Made by a program: the position numbers and the translations under genes. Shown in pieces: positions 25,618 through 34,939 of a stretch of DNA of 64,000 nucleotides. Position 1 is the first letter of the stretch. Every line of letters starts with the position of its first letter. A model generated the notes under the pieces. That model saw nothing but the letters and a program-made list of their open reading frames with translations, had not been told where the DNA came from and ran no database searches. The stretch spans positions 124,001-188,000 of the forward strand of contig NZ_JACIUZ010000044.1 of NCBI RefSeq assembly GCF_014145505.1. Direction: 5' to 3'. The stretch comes from Limosilactobacillus fastidiosus (GTDB lineage Bacteria; Bacillota; Bacilli; Lactobacillales; Lactobacillaceae).

Positions 25618-26433
25618 ATGGAAAAACAACGAGTTGATATTTTATTAGTAAAACAAGGCCTTTTTGATTCCCGTGAACAAGCAAAACGGGCCGTGATGGC
25701 TGGTGAAATTTTAGGAAAAAATAATGAACGGCTAGACAAACCAGGAGAGAAGATTCCTGTAACGACAACGTTGCATATGAAGGGACATAAAATGCCATAT
25801 GTAAGTCGTGGTGGCTTAAAGCTTGCCAAGGCATTGAAAGTCTTTAATATTAGCGTTAAAGATAAAACTGTGTTAGATATTGGTTCTTCAACCGGTGGCT
25901 TTACGGATGTAATGTTGCAGAATGGGGCCAAGTTAAGTTATGCTCTTGATGTAGGAACTAATCAATTAGTATGGCAACTTCGTGAAGATCCACGAGTGGT
26001 AGTAATGGAACAGACTAACTTTCGGTATAGTAAGTTAGCAGATTTTAAACAAGGTCAACCGGAATTTGCCTCGATTGACGTTTCCTTTATTTCTTTACGC
26101 TTAATTCTTCCGCCATTAGCTAACATTCTTATTCCAGGTGGTGAAGTTGTTGCCTTAATCAAACCACAATTTGAAGCAGGTAGAGACAAAGTTGGGAAGC
26201 ACGGGATTGTTAAGGAACATGGAGTTCATAAGGAAGTTCTTGAAGACGTATTAACTTTTGCACAAGAAGATGGTTTTGACGTCCTTAACTTAGATTTTTC
26301 ACCAATTAAAGGCGGGCAAGGAAATGTTGAATTTCTTGTACACTTAAAATTACGTGGTGAGAAAGGAAAAATTGCAGATCAAGTTAATATTAATCAAGTA
26401 TTAGCACGTGCTGACGAAGAACTTAACCATTAA
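25618..26433 (+). CDS. tlyA: TlyA-family rRNA (cytidine-2'-O)-methyltransferase
   Basis: This 271-residue protein has an N-terminal S4 RNA-binding domain (about 4-65, RVDILLVKQGLFDSREQAKRAV in pieces) and a FtsJ-like methyltransferase domain with the SAM motif DIGSSTGGFTDVML and the acidic SIDVSFISLRLILP. TlyA methylates 16S and/or 23S rRNA in mycobacteria; members here are often annotated as hemolysin A, which is not supported. GAGGAT precedes ATG 25618, which overlaps nothing; a GTG at 25606 is unlikely. Confidence 0.92.
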   Translation: MEKQRVDILLVKQGLFDSREQAKRAVMAGEILGKNNERLDKPGEKIPVTTTLHMKGHKMPYVSRGGLKLAKALKVFNISVKDKTVLDIGSSTGGFTDVMLQNGAKLSYALDVGTNQLVWQLREDPRVVVMEQTNFRYSKLADFKQGQPEFASIDVSFISLRLILPPLANILIPGGEVVALIKPQFEAGRDKVGKHGIVKEHGVHKEVLEDVLTFAQEDGFDVLNLDFSPIKGGQGNVEFLVHLKLRGEKGKIADQVNINQVLARADEELNH

Positions 26434-26446
26434 GGAGTGAAAATAA

Positions 26447-26899
26447 ATGAAGAAGGTTGAGCGTCAACAATTAATTCGCAAAATTATCGCTAAAAGTCAA
26501 ATTGAACGACAAGATGATTTAGTTGCTGCATTAAAAGGAAAGAATGTTTATGCTACTCAAGCAACGATTTCTCGTGATATTAAAGAATTGCAACTAGTTA
26601 AGGTTCCCGCTAACGACGGTGGCTACCGCTATGCATTGCCAGCGCAAGGGGAGATTGATAACCAAACGCGACTGAGTACTGAGTTATCAAATAATATGAT
26701 TTCTTTAAAACGACAAGAGCAGTTTCTCTCAATTATAATGCATCCAGGAAATGGGCCGGTAATGGCTAGTCTGATTCGCCAATTAGAGATTGACGGTGTC
26801 TTTTCGGTAATTGGTGATGATGCAGGGGTTTTAATTGTTTGTCGGTCAATTGATGCGGCAATTAACGTCGAAAAAATGTTTTGGAATTTAATGAATTAA
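26447..26899 (+). CDS. argR: Arginine repressor
   Basis: This 150-residue protein has an N-terminal winged helix with the conserved QATISRDIKELQLVKV and a C-terminal hexamer and arginine-binding domain with IGDDAGVLIVCRS. It represses arginine synthesis or activates arginine catabolism when arginine binds. It sits between tlyA and recN, as AhrC does in Bacillus. AAGGAGTG precedes the ATG. Confidence 0.94.
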   Translation: MKKVERQQLIRKIIAKSQIERQDDLVAALKGKNVYATQATISRDIKELQLVKVPANDGGYRYALPAQGEIDNQTRLSTELSNNMISLKRQEQFLSIIMHPGNGPVMASLIRQLEIDGVFSVIGDDAGVLIVCRSIDAAINVEKMFWNLMN

Positions 26900-26909
26900 G
26901 GGTGACTAA

Positions 26910-28592
26910 ATGTTACAGGAACTAACAATCGATAATTTGGCGATTATTAAACACCTTTCGTTAGACTTTTCTGATCACATGACAGTTTTAACTGGTGAAA
27001 CTGGTGCCGGAAAATCAATCATTATTGATGCGGTTGGGTTACTCGCTGGAGGAAGAGGTTCACAAGAATATATTCGTCGCGGTGCGGATAAACTTTCTCT
27101 TCAGGGACAATTTGCGCTTCCTCAGGATTTAGAATTTAATGAATTGCTAGATTCACTTGGAATTGATCATGAGGACGGAATTTTAATCATTTCCCGAGAG
27201 ATCTATCGTCGTGGTCGAAATGTGATCCGAGTTAATGGTCAATTAATCAATACTGCAACATTGCGACAAATTGGGTCCCGATTAGTCGATATTCAAGGCC
27301 AGAATGAACACCAGTTATTATTACAGCCAGAAAATCATTTGGGGATGTTGGATCAATTTGCCCATAATGATATTCAAGAACTATTGAACCACTATCGGGT
27401 AGAATATCAGGATTATATGAAATTAAGGGCTGCTGTTAGTAAAAAGCAAAATAACGAGCAGCAATGGGCACAAAGATTAGATATGCTTCGCTATCAAGTA
27501 AAAGAAATTTCAGAGGCAAACCTAAAAGTTGAAGAAGAAGAACAACTAATGAGTGAGCGTGATCGGTTAGAACACTTTCAACAGATTAATAACTCTTTAC
27601 GACAAGCGGTGACAGTCTTTAATGGTGGCGATCAGGGGGCGGTCCTTGATCAAATTGCAACCGTAATGAATTCAATTAATGAGATTACCGAATTTGATGC
27701 TGCATATGATTCATTGAGTAAATCATTAAATGATGCTTACTATGCTCTTCAAGATGTGGCAACGGAAGCCAGTCGCCAGCTTGATATTCTAGAATTTGAT
27801 GATAACCGCCTTGGAGAAATTGATCAGCGACTAACAATAATTGGCGATTTAGAACATAAATATGGTGACAGTGTTAAAGATGTTCTCGATTATTACGCTA
27901 AAATTAAACATGAACTTGACTCGATGGAAGAAGCGGCTGATTCAAACAGTGATTTAGAAGAACGATTAGCCACTGCTGAGGAAAGACTAACTAAAACAGG
28001 CCAACAGTTAAGCCAAATTCGTCAACAAGCGGCCCACCAGTTAACAAAACTTGTTCATCAACAATTGAAAGAAGTATATATGGATAAGGCAGTCTTTGAG
28101 GTTCATTTTGCTAAGCAGTCTCGTCCGCACTTCACTCCAACGGGAATTGATGAGGTTGAATTTTATATTCAAACTAATCCTGGAGAAATGATGGGACCAT
28201 TGGCGAGAATTGTCTCTGGTGGTGAACTTTCACGAGTGATGTTAGCTCTCAAAACAATCTTTGCGCAAAATGAGGGCGTAACAAGTATTATATTTGATGA
28301 GGTTGATACTGGCGTGAGTGGACGGGTAGCTCAGTCAATTGCGGATAAAATTAAGGTGATTGCTGATAAGTCACAGGTCCTTTGCATAACCCATTTGCCG
28401 CAGGTTGCCGCGGTCGCTCAACACCATTTCTTGATTCAAAAGCATGTTAAGGACGAGCGAACAACAACAATGGTAACAATTCTTGATGAGTCTCAACGGG
28501 TAAATGAGTTAGCACGAATGCTTTCGGGGGAGAAAGTAACAAAGCTAACAAAAGAGCATGCTCAAGAATTGTTAAAAATGGCTCAAAGATAA
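26910..28592 (+). CDS. recN: DNA repair protein RecN
   Basis: This 560-residue SMC-like ATPase gathers broken DNA ends. Walker A (GETGAGKS) is near residue 30, a coiled-coil pair fills the middle, and the ABC signature (VSGGELSRVMLAL) and Walker B (IIFDEVDTGVSG) lie near the C-terminus. RecN is commonly SOS-induced; no LexA box is seen directly upstream because it ends the folD operon. An SOS-type gene lies next door on the other strand. Confidence 0.96.
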   Translation: MLQELTIDNLAIIKHLSLDFSDHMTVLTGETGAGKSIIIDAVGLLAGGRGSQEYIRRGADKLSLQGQFALPQDLEFNELLDSLGIDHEDGILIISREIYRRGRNVIRVNGQLINTATLRQIGSRLVDIQGQNEHQLLLQPENHLGMLDQFAHNDIQELLNHYRVEYQDYMKLRAAVSKKQNNEQQWAQRLDMLRYQVKEISEANLKVEEEEQLMSERDRLEHFQQINNSLRQAVTVFNGGDQGAVLDQIATVMNSINEITEFDAAYDSLSKSLNDAYYALQDVATEASRQLDILEFDDNRLGEIDQRLTIIGDLEHKYGDSVKDVLDYYAKIKHELDSMEEAADSNSDLEERLATAEERLTKTGQQLSQIRQQAAHQLTKLVHQQLKEVYMDKAVFEVHFAKQSRPHFTPTGIDEVEFYIQTNPGEMMGPLARIVSGGELSRVMLALKTIFAQNEGVTSIIFDEVDTGVSGRVAQSIADKIKVIADKSQVLCITHLPQVAAVAQHHFLIQKHVKDERTTTMVTILDESQRVNELARMLSGEKVTKLTKEHAQELLKMAQR

Positions 28593-28767
28593 AAAAGCTG
28601 GGAATTAGCTTTCTTGAGAGCATGGTTGGCTAACTTAGAACGATAAATCATATGAAATCATTGGAAACGTTCGTAGCTAGACTTGAGGGCTTTGGTTGCG
28701 CTACAAAGCTAGTTTATTAGGATTTTTACAATTAGGCTTTGTAAATTGAGAGAATATTTAGTAACAA

Positions 28768-28811
28768 GTTAAAAGAGGGTGAGAAAAATATTTTTCTCAC
28801 CCTCTTTTAAC
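28768..28811. terminator. Perfect palindromic terminator between recN and the YolD-like gene
   Basis: The 44 bases form an inverted repeat without mismatch (GTTAAAAGAGGG at one end, CCCTCTTTTAAC at the other). It can serve both convergent genes. The 170 bases between recN and this point hold only a weak AAAGCT/AGCTTT hairpin. Confidence 0.9.
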
Positions 28812-28824
28812 TCTCTTAGTATAA

Positions 28825-29154
28825 TTAAATATTGGCAATGTAACGTATTTGGTTAATATCAACAACGTAGCTAACGTTATGACTTTGTATTAAATATCGT
28901 TCATCCCTCATTCTCTTAACTGTTCCACGGACATTGACCGGGTAACCAGTATTATTAACTGGCATTAGTTGTACAAGAACCTTAATCCGGCTGTTAATTG
29001 TCCTTTCCAGGAAAGAAAGGCGTTGTTTTATCGGTTGGGGAGTCAGTAATTTAATTTGTTCTTTTTGAACTGAAAAGTCGTTATCAAGAAGTTGTTGCAA
29101 TTTATTGTTAAGAAAAGTTGATGTTGATTTGAATAAAGATTGTTCCATTTGCAT
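28825..29154 (-). CDS. YolD-like small protein, probable SOS gene
   Basis: The product (109 residues) has a helical N-terminal half ([19 protein letters not shown]) and a beta-rich C-terminal half ([41 protein letters not shown]). The second half has the pattern of YolD-like proteins, which in Bacillus accompany Y-family polymerases in LexA-controlled operons; the N-terminal RGMIKW motif of that family is not seen, so the family call is tentative. ATG 29154 has GGAG nine bases upstream; earlier and later in-frame ATGs are worse. Two LexA-type boxes flank its -10 box. No polymerase gene lies beside it. Confidence 0.75.
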   Translation of the reverse strand: MQMEQSLFKSTSTFLNNKLQQLLDNDFSVQKEQIKLLTPQPIKQRLSFLERTINSRIKVLVQLMPVNNTGYPVNVRGTVKRMRDERYLIQSHNVSYVVDINQIRYIANI

Positions 29155-29166
29155 TTCAAACATCTC

Positions 29167-29206
29167 CGAACATTTGTTTGTGATTATAGTATATGAACAA
29201 ATGTTC
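29167..29206 (-). promoter_or_regulatory. Two LexA-type boxes around the promoter of the YolD-like gene
   Basis: GAACAAATGTTC (29195-29206) fits the Gram-positive SOS box GAAC-N4-GTTC exactly, and CGAACATTTGTTTG (29167-29180) fits it with one changed base. The minus-strand -10 (TATAAT, plus 29184-29189 approx) lies between them, so bound repressor would cover the promoter. Confidence 0.7.
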
Positions 29207-29314
29207 AAAAATGCAATAGGCAATTTTAAAAATTGCTTTAACGGAATAGTTGATTTTAACACCCATTTAGTGCATTATAGTAATAATACGTTATATTTGG
29301 ATAGGAGTATCAGC

Positions 29315-29935
29315 ATGGCAAAAAGGGGAATGTTAATCGTACTTTCCGGTCCTTCTGGTGTAGGTAAGGGAACAGTACGTAAAGCGATTTTTGATTCCAA
29401 TGATAATGATTTTCAATATTCTATTTCGATGACAACACGGAAACCGCGTCCTGGCGAAAAAAATGGTGTTGACTATTACTTTGTTTCAAAGGAAGAATTC
29501 GAACATGAAATTCAAACCGGTGGAATGCTTGAATACGCAAAGTATGTTGACAACTATTATGGGACCCCATTAAAATATGTTAATGAAACCTTAGATTCTG
29601 GGAAAGACGTTTTCCTTGAAATCGAAGTTAACGGTGCGATGCAAGTTCGTTCGAAGTGCCCAGATGGTGTTTTCATTTTCTTAACACCACCTGATTTGGA
29701 TGAGTTGAAGCAACGTTTAATTCACCGGGGGACTGATAGTATGGAAGTTATTAACAAGCGAATTCGAAAAGCCTTTGATGAAATTCGGATGATGCAAAAT
29801 TATGATTACGCAGTTGTTAATGACGAAGTTCCAAATGCTGTTGCTAAAATTAAGGACATTATCCGTACAGAACGGCTCCGGGTTAATCGAGTAATGCCAC
29901 GATATCTTGAAATGTTAGGAGATTCAGCACAATGA
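29315..29935 (+). CDS. gmk: Guanylate kinase
   Basis: This 206-residue enzyme converts GMP to GDP with ATP. The P-loop [10 protein letters not shown] is at the start, followed by [19 protein letters not shown] and [14 protein letters not shown]. The open frame extends far upstream through the SOS region, but ATG 29315 (MAKRGMLIV) has AGGAG upstream and gives normal length. It overlaps rpoZ by four bases. Confidence 0.95.
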   Translation: MAKRGMLIVLSGPSGVGKGTVRKAIFDSNDNDFQYSISMTTRKPRPGEKNGVDYYFVSKEEFEHEIQTGGMLEYAKYVDNYYGTPLKYVNETLDSGKDVFLEIEVNGAMQVRSKCPDGVFIFLTPPDLDELKQRLIHRGTDSMEVINKRIRKAFDEIRMMQNYDYAVVNDEVPNAVAKIKDIIRTERLRVNRVMPRYLEMLGDSAQ

Positions 29936-30150
29936 TTCTTTTTCCATCTGTTGATGAATTATTAAAGCGGATTGATTCCCGTTATTCTTTGGTGATGCTA
30001 GCAAGTAAGCGTGCCCACGAATTAGAACGTGGTTCCGCTCCACTACTTGATCATTACTACTCAAGTAAGCCAGTAGGGAAAGCTCTGGAAGAAATTGAAG
30101 CCGATAAGGTTACAATTGATCCAGATCACTTTGAGGACCTACAAGATTAG
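29932..30150 (+). CDS. rpoZ: RNA polymerase omega subunit
   Basis: The 72-residue protein ([25 protein letters not shown], cut into pieces) is the omega subunit, which helps assemble RNA polymerase. It overlaps gmk through ATGA, as is usual in Firmicutes, and is followed by a terminator. Confidence 0.95.
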   Translation: MILFPSVDELLKRIDSRYSLVMLASKRAHELERGSAPLLDHYYSSKPVGKALEEIEADKVTIDPDHFEDLQD

Positions 30151-30174
30151 TCTTAAGTAGTTGATACTAAATTG

Positions 30175-30230
30175 AAGCATTCGTAATTTCTAGATGATTA
30201 ATTCTCTAAGATTACGGGTGCTTTTCTTTT
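30175..30230 (+). terminator. gmk-rpoZ terminator
   Basis: AGCA-CGTAAT on the left pairs with ATTACG-TGCT on the right with one internal mismatch, followed by TTTTCTTTT. Confidence 0.7.
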
Positions 30231-30276
30231 ATCGATAATTAATTCGAGTGGTAGTGAGGGAAAAGTAGCGTGAGAA

Positions 30277-30285
30277 TGATATAAT
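30277..30285 (+). promoter_or_regulatory. Extended -10 promoter of the coaBC operon
   Basis: TGATATAAT is a perfect extended -10 element 33 bases before the coaBC start; no good -35 is present. Confidence 0.6.
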
Positions 30286-30317
30286 CGATTTTGGATTTAA
30301 AATTTGGAGGGTATGAA

Positions 30318-31526
30318 ATGGCAAAAATAGCGGTATACATGACAGGGGGGATCGCTCTTTACAAGGGGATTGAAGTGATTCGTTCTTTAGAAAAAAATGG
30401 TCACCAGGTCCGGGTAGCGATGACCGCGTCTGCAACAAAATTAATTACTCCTACAACATTACATGCATTAACTCATGCACCCGTATTAACAACATTATGG
30501 GATCAAAACAATTCCCCTGTTCCTCACATTGAACTTGCGGATTGGTCTGATTTTGCGATTGTATTACCTGCAACAGCTAATATTATTGGCAAAATGGCAA
30601 ATGGAATTGCTGATGATGCGGTATCGACCACCCTTTTAGCTACTACCGCGCCAATAATTGTTGTTCCCGCAATGAATACTCACATGTGGAGAAATCCAGC
30701 TGTCCAGCGAAATATTGTTCAGTTAAAGCAAGATGGAATAAGAATTATTGAACCGGCGACAGGGATGCTTGCGGAAGGTTATGAGGGGAAGGGACGACTT
30801 GCGGAGCCAGATGAAATCACTAACCAATTACGTCTAATTATCAATAATTCTAATTCTGGTAGAACGTTCCTTTCCGGTAAACATCTCCTTATTACTGCTG
30901 GTGGAACTCGTGAGCCGATTGATCCGGTTCGCTTTATCGGAAACCGCTCTTCTGGAAAAATGGGGATTGCAATTGCTGAGGCAGCCGCAAATGCTGGTGC
31001 TCATGTTGAACTAGTTCTTGGACAAATTACAGTTCCGCAACCAATAAATAAGCAGATCAAAATTTACCGCGTTGAAAGTACTGAGGAGATGCAAGTGATG
31101 GTTGGGAAGCTGTTTCCTGCATCTGATATTTTGATTATGGCAGCAGCTGTTGCTGATTTTCGGCCGTCTCAAATTGCTAGTCAAAAGATAAAAAAGCACC
31201 CTGAACAGGAAGAATTAGAACTTCAGTTGGTAAAAACAGCCGATATTCTCAAAACAACAGCCGCAAAAAAGCGTTCTGATCAGTTTGTAGTTGGCTTTGC
31301 TGCCGAGACCAATTCTTTATTAGAAAATGCTAATAAGAAACTAGAAAGTAAGAATGCTGACTTAATTATTGCAAATAATGTTGCGGGTAATGATAGTGCC
31401 TTTGGAAGTGATTTAGATCAAGTTACACTTTTGCAACTAGGTACATCACCAATTAAGTGGCCAAAAATGACAAAGAGGGAAATAGCGACAAAGTTAATTC
31501 AGTTACTTGCTACGAAGATAAGGTGA
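30318..31526 (+). CDS. coaBC: Bifunctional phosphopantothenoylcysteine decarboxylase/synthetase
   Basis: This 402-residue protein (Dfp) makes 4-phosphopantetheine on the way to coenzyme A. The N-terminal flavin-dependent decarboxylase half has TGGIALYKG, the catalytic His in PHIELADW and PAMNTHMW; the C-terminal synthetase half has NRSSGKMG and [12 protein letters not shown] 30318 is preceded by GGAGGG; an earlier in-frame ATG lacks a site. It begins the long run through thiN. Confidence 0.95.
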   Translation: MAKIAVYMTGGIALYKGIEVIRSLEKNGHQVRVAMTASATKLITPTTLHALTHAPVLTTLWDQNNSPVPHIELADWSDFAIVLPATANIIGKMANGIADDAVSTTLLATTAPIIVVPAMNTHMWRNPAVQRNIVQLKQDGIRIIEPATGMLAEGYEGKGRLAEPDEITNQLRLIINNSNSGRTFLSGKHLLITAGGTREPIDPVRFIGNRSSGKMGIAIAEAAANAGAHVELVLGQITVPQPINKQIKIYRVESTEEMQVMVGKLFPASDILIMAAAVADFRPSQIASQKIKKHPEQEELELQLVKTADILKTTAAKKRSDQFVVGFAAETNSLLENANKKLESKNADLIIANNVAGNDSAFGSDLDQVTLLQLGTSPIKWPKMTKREIATKLIQLLATKIR

Positions 31527-31536
31527 GGTGAAATAT

Positions 31537-33966
31537 GTGGCACAGTTAGCACAAATAATTGTTGATGTTCCCACAATGCAAACAAACCAGCCTTACACAT
31601 ACCAAGTGCCTCCTCGACTTGAAAATCAAATTCAAAAGGGAATGAGGGTTATTGTTCCCTTTGGGAATGGAAAGCGGCAGGTTCAGGGATTTGTTGTGGG
31701 GTTAGATCAGCCGACAAAGTATGATGGTCAATTGAAAGCAATTAGTGCCTTGATGGATCTCCAACCTGTAATTAATGATGAATTGTTAAAACTGAGTAAG
31801 TGGCTTGCTGACCATACCTATGCTTTTTGGGTTTCCAGTATTTACACAATGCTTCCTAATATGCTAAAGGCTAAAACTACACGGATTGTACGGATAATCG
31901 ATGAGGTTGATGAGCAAACTGCCTTTGATATTTTTCATGGTAAAGACGAACTTGATTTCGCCACAGTGCAATCTGATCCACAAATTGTTAGTCGTTTACT
32001 AAAATTACAGAAGCAAAAAAAGGTGCGGTTTGAATATGTAGTAGCAGATAAGGCTAAACCAAAAACCACGGTTGGTATTCGACCACAGTTGGACTTTGAA
32101 GAACTTGAGGAAGCACGAACTTCACTTCATTCCAATGCTCATGCGCAGGAACGCCTTTTGTCCTACCTTCAAAGTATTATTGGTAAAACAGTCAAACAAA
32201 CGGATGCTGAAAGAGTTAGTGGATTAAAGGCGGCAACATTTAATGTGGGAGTTCAAAAAGGATGGTTAGCAAAGGTACCAGTTGAAGTATACCGAACTCC
32301 CCATACCCAGGAAAAATTACCTAATGATGAACACCTTTCAAAGCCTTTAGAGTTAAATGACGAACAGCAAGTAGCAGTTAATAAAATTGATCAGGCCATT
32401 GATGACTCTCAAAGTAAGGTCTTTCTTTTAGAAGGAGTTACTGGTAGTGGAAAAACTGAAGTCTACCTGCAATCAATTGCTAGAGCACTCAAAAATCATA
32501 AAACGGCATTAATGCTTGTTCCGGAAATTTCGTTAACTACCCAAATTGTTAACCGAGTTCGGCGCCGGTTTGGTTCAAAGGTGGCGGTTCTTCATAGTGG
32601 CCTTTCTAATGGTGAACGTTTTGATGAGTGGCGACGTATTGAACGTGGTGAGGCTAAAGTGGTAGTTGGGGCGCGGTCTGCGATTTTTGCTCCATTAAAA
32701 GATCTAGGAATTATTATTCTTGATGAAGAACATGAATCGAGCTATAAGCAAGATGAGTCGCCCAGATACCACGCTCGAGAAATTGCTAAATGGCGGGGTA
32801 AGTCTAATAGTGCCCCGGTAGTTCTTGGCTCTGCCACCCCAAGTTTGGAAAGTCGAGCGCGGGCAATGAAGGGCGTTTACCAGCTTCTTTTGCTAAAACA
32901 CCGGATAAATAAGCGACCGCTTCCGCCAATTCAGGTAGTTGATATGCGACCTGAAATTAAGGAACGCGGAGAGAGTAATTTTTCTCGAGAACTATTAGCA
33001 AAATTAACGGATCGCTTGGTAAGAAACGAACAAAGTATGTTGTTGCTTAATCGGAGAGGATTTTCTTCATTTATGATGTGTCGTGACTGTGGAGAAGTTC
33101 TAAAATGCCCTAATTGTGACATTTCTTTAACTCTTCATCTAGATAGTCACACAATGAAGTGTCATTATTGTGGCCATGAAGAACCGATTCCGCGTTATTG
33201 TCCTAATTGTGGTAGCCGTGAAATTCGTTATTATGGAACTGGAACTGAAAAGGTAGAGCAGGAGTTAAATCGTCTGATTCCTAATGCGCGGATTATAAGG
33301 ATGGATGTTGATACCACAAGACGTAAGGGAATGCATGAAAAACTTTTGCGGCAGTTTGGTCAACATCAAGCAGATATTCTTTTGGGAACCCAGATGATCG
33401 CAAAGGGACTTGACTTTCCTAATGTGACCTTAGTGGGAGTTTTGAATGCTGATACCGGTTTAGGACTGCCAGATTTTCGGTCGAGTGAGCGAACTTTTGA
33501 TTTATTAAGTCAGGTGAGTGGCCGGGCTGGCCGGGCTGATAAAAAGGGTGAAGTAATTATCCAAACTTATAACCCAGACCATTACGCTATTCGGCTAGCG
33601 CAGAAAAATAACTATGAAGCATTTTTTAAACAGGAAATGGCATTGCGTCGTCAAGCGAGTTACCCACCATATTACTTTACAATTCGGATTATGGCGAGTC
33701 ATGAAGATGAGTCAGTTGCTGCTCGTACGATGACGAAAATTAAGCAAGAACTGGTTGAAAATTTAATGCCGTCAACAATTATTCTTGGCCCAACTCCACG
33801 GGCAATTGCACGAATGAAGCGCCGTTATTATTATCAAATTGTAATCAAATATAAGCAGGATCAACGGTTGCATTCAACTTTACAAAGGATTCTTCAAGAA
33901 ACTCAAAGTAAAGGACGGGCGGACGTCCAAGTTTCAATTGATCCTGATCCACAATATTTTATGTAA
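31537..33966 (+). CDS. priA: Primosomal protein N', replication restart helicase
   Basis: This 809-residue 3-to-5 helicase reloads the replisome at stalled forks. It has the N-terminal DNA-binding domain, Walker A (LEGVTGSGKTEVY), DEEH box, and a zinc-binding block of eight cysteines (CRDCGEVLKCPNC, CHYCGHE, CPNCGS). The start is GTG; 31537 is chosen because GAGGTGA is well spaced for it, while GTG 31528, three codons earlier, is also open. Confidence 0.95.
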   Translation: MAQLAQIIVDVPTMQTNQPYTYQVPPRLENQIQKGMRVIVPFGNGKRQVQGFVVGLDQPTKYDGQLKAISALMDLQPVINDELLKLSKWLADHTYAFWVSSIYTMLPNMLKAKTTRIVRIIDEVDEQTAFDIFHGKDELDFATVQSDPQIVSRLLKLQKQKKVRFEYVVADKAKPKTTVGIRPQLDFEELEEARTSLHSNAHAQERLLSYLQSIIGKTVKQTDAERVSGLKAATFNVGVQKGWLAKVPVEVYRTPHTQEKLPNDEHLSKPLELNDEQQVAVNKIDQAIDDSQSKVFLLEGVTGSGKTEVYLQSIARALKNHKTALMLVPEISLTTQIVNRVRRRFGSKVAVLHSGLSNGERFDEWRRIERGEAKVVVGARSAIFAPLKDLGIIILDEEHESSYKQDESPRYHAREIAKWRGKSNSAPVVLGSATPSLESRARAMKGVYQLLLLKHRINKRPLPPIQVVDMRPEIKERGESNFSRELLAKLTDRLVRNEQSMLLLNRRGFSSFMMCRDCGEVLKCPNCDISLTLHLDSHTMKCHYCGHEEPIPRYCPNCGSREIRYYGTGTEKVEQELNRLIPNARIIRMDVDTTRRKGMHEKLLRQFGQHQADILLGTQMIAKGLDFPNVTLVGVLNADTGLGLPDFRSSERTFDLLSQVSGRAGRADKKGEVIIQTYNPDHYAIRLAQKNNYEAFFKQEMALRRQASYPPYYFTIRIMASHEDESVAARTMTKIKQELVENLMPSTIILGPTPRAIARMKRRYYYQIVIKYKQDQRLHSTLQRILQETQSKGRADVQVSIDPDPQYFM

Positions 33967-33985
33967 ATGAAAGGATGACGTACTT

Positions 33986-34939
33986 ATGTCAACATCAATC
34001 GTATTTATGGGAACTCCAGAATTTGCTGTGCCAATTTTAGAAAGTCTTATTGACGCGCCTGAATATGATGTTAAGGCTGTTTTGACTCAGCCAGATCATC
34101 AGGTGGGGCGCAAACATGTCTTGACTTCTTCACCAGTAAAGAAGTTAGCAGTAGAAAATCAAATTAAAGTTTTACAACCAACTAAATTAGGTGGGAGTGA
34201 AGAAATGGCGGAGATTATTGAAATGCAACCGGATCTTTTAATCACGGCTGCTTATGGTCAATTCTTGCCAACTAAGTTGTTAGAGGCTGCCCGAATTGCT
34301 GCAATTAATGTTCACGGTTCACTATTACCTAAGTATCGTGGTGGCGCACCAGTCCAATATTCAATTATTAATGGTGATAAGGAAACTGGGATCACGATTA
34401 TGTATATGGTAAAGAAGATGGATGCGGGAGATATGATTTCTCAACGTTCAATCCCGATCGAAGCTGACGATGATAACGGGACGATGTTTAAGAAATTGAG
34501 TATTCTTGGGAGAGATCTCTTGTTAGAAACATTGCCTGACTTAATTAGTGGGAATGTTCATCCGCAAAAGCAGGATCCCGAGAAAGTTACTTTTTCACCA
34601 AATATTTCTAGTGCTCAAGAACAAATTGATTACACAATGACAGCAGATAAAATTGATTATAAGGTTCGAGGATTACGCCCGGCACCAATTGGTAACATGA
34701 AAATTGATGGTTTACGGACGAAAATTTACGATGTAACTCCCTTAGATGAGAAGACAAGCCTAGAACCGGGAAAAGTTGTTCGGGTTGATAAGCACCATCT
34801 TGTAATTGCTGCCGGCAATGGAACAACTTATCAAATTAACGAGTTAAAACCTGCTGGTAAGCAAAAGATGAATATTACTGCTTATTTGAACGGTCACCAA
34901 AACATTAAAGAAGGGATGCAAGTGATAACTGATGACTAA
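33986..34939 (+). CDS. fmt: Methionyl-tRNA formyltransferase
   Basis: This 317-residue enzyme formylates Met on initiator tRNA using 10-formyl-THF, the product of FolD. The catalytic region NVHGSLLPKYRGGAPVQYS and MDAGDMI are present, with the C-terminal OB-like domain. It overlaps rsmB by eight bases. Confidence 0.96.
   Translation: MSTSIVFMGTPEFAVPILESLIDAPEYDVKAVLTQPDHQVGRKHVLTSSPVKKLAVENQIKVLQPTKLGGSEEMAEIIEMQPDLLITAAYGQFLPTKLLEAARIAAINVHGSLLPKYRGGAPVQYSIINGDKETGITIMYMVKKMDAGDMISQRSIPIEADDDNGTMFKKLSILGRDLLLETLPDLISGNVHPQKQDPEKVTFSPNISSAQEQIDYTMTADKIDYKVRGLRPAPIGNMKIDGLRTKIYDVTPLDEKTSLEPGKVVRVDKHHLVIAAGNGTTYQINELKPAGKQKMNITAYLNGHQNIKEGMQVITDD

Noticed and set aside
25592-25931. Minus-strand frames across the ispA-tlyA junction
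   Set aside because: They overlap two clear plus-strand genes and show no motif or ribosome site.
25618-26433. Hemolysin identity for TlyA
   Set aside because: Its S4 and FtsJ-like domains indicate an rRNA methyltransferase; no pore-forming feature is seen.
29105-29314. Upstream extension of guanylate kinase
   Set aside because: It crosses the SOS boxes and the divergent gene; the start at 29315 has a proper ribosome site and gives normal length.
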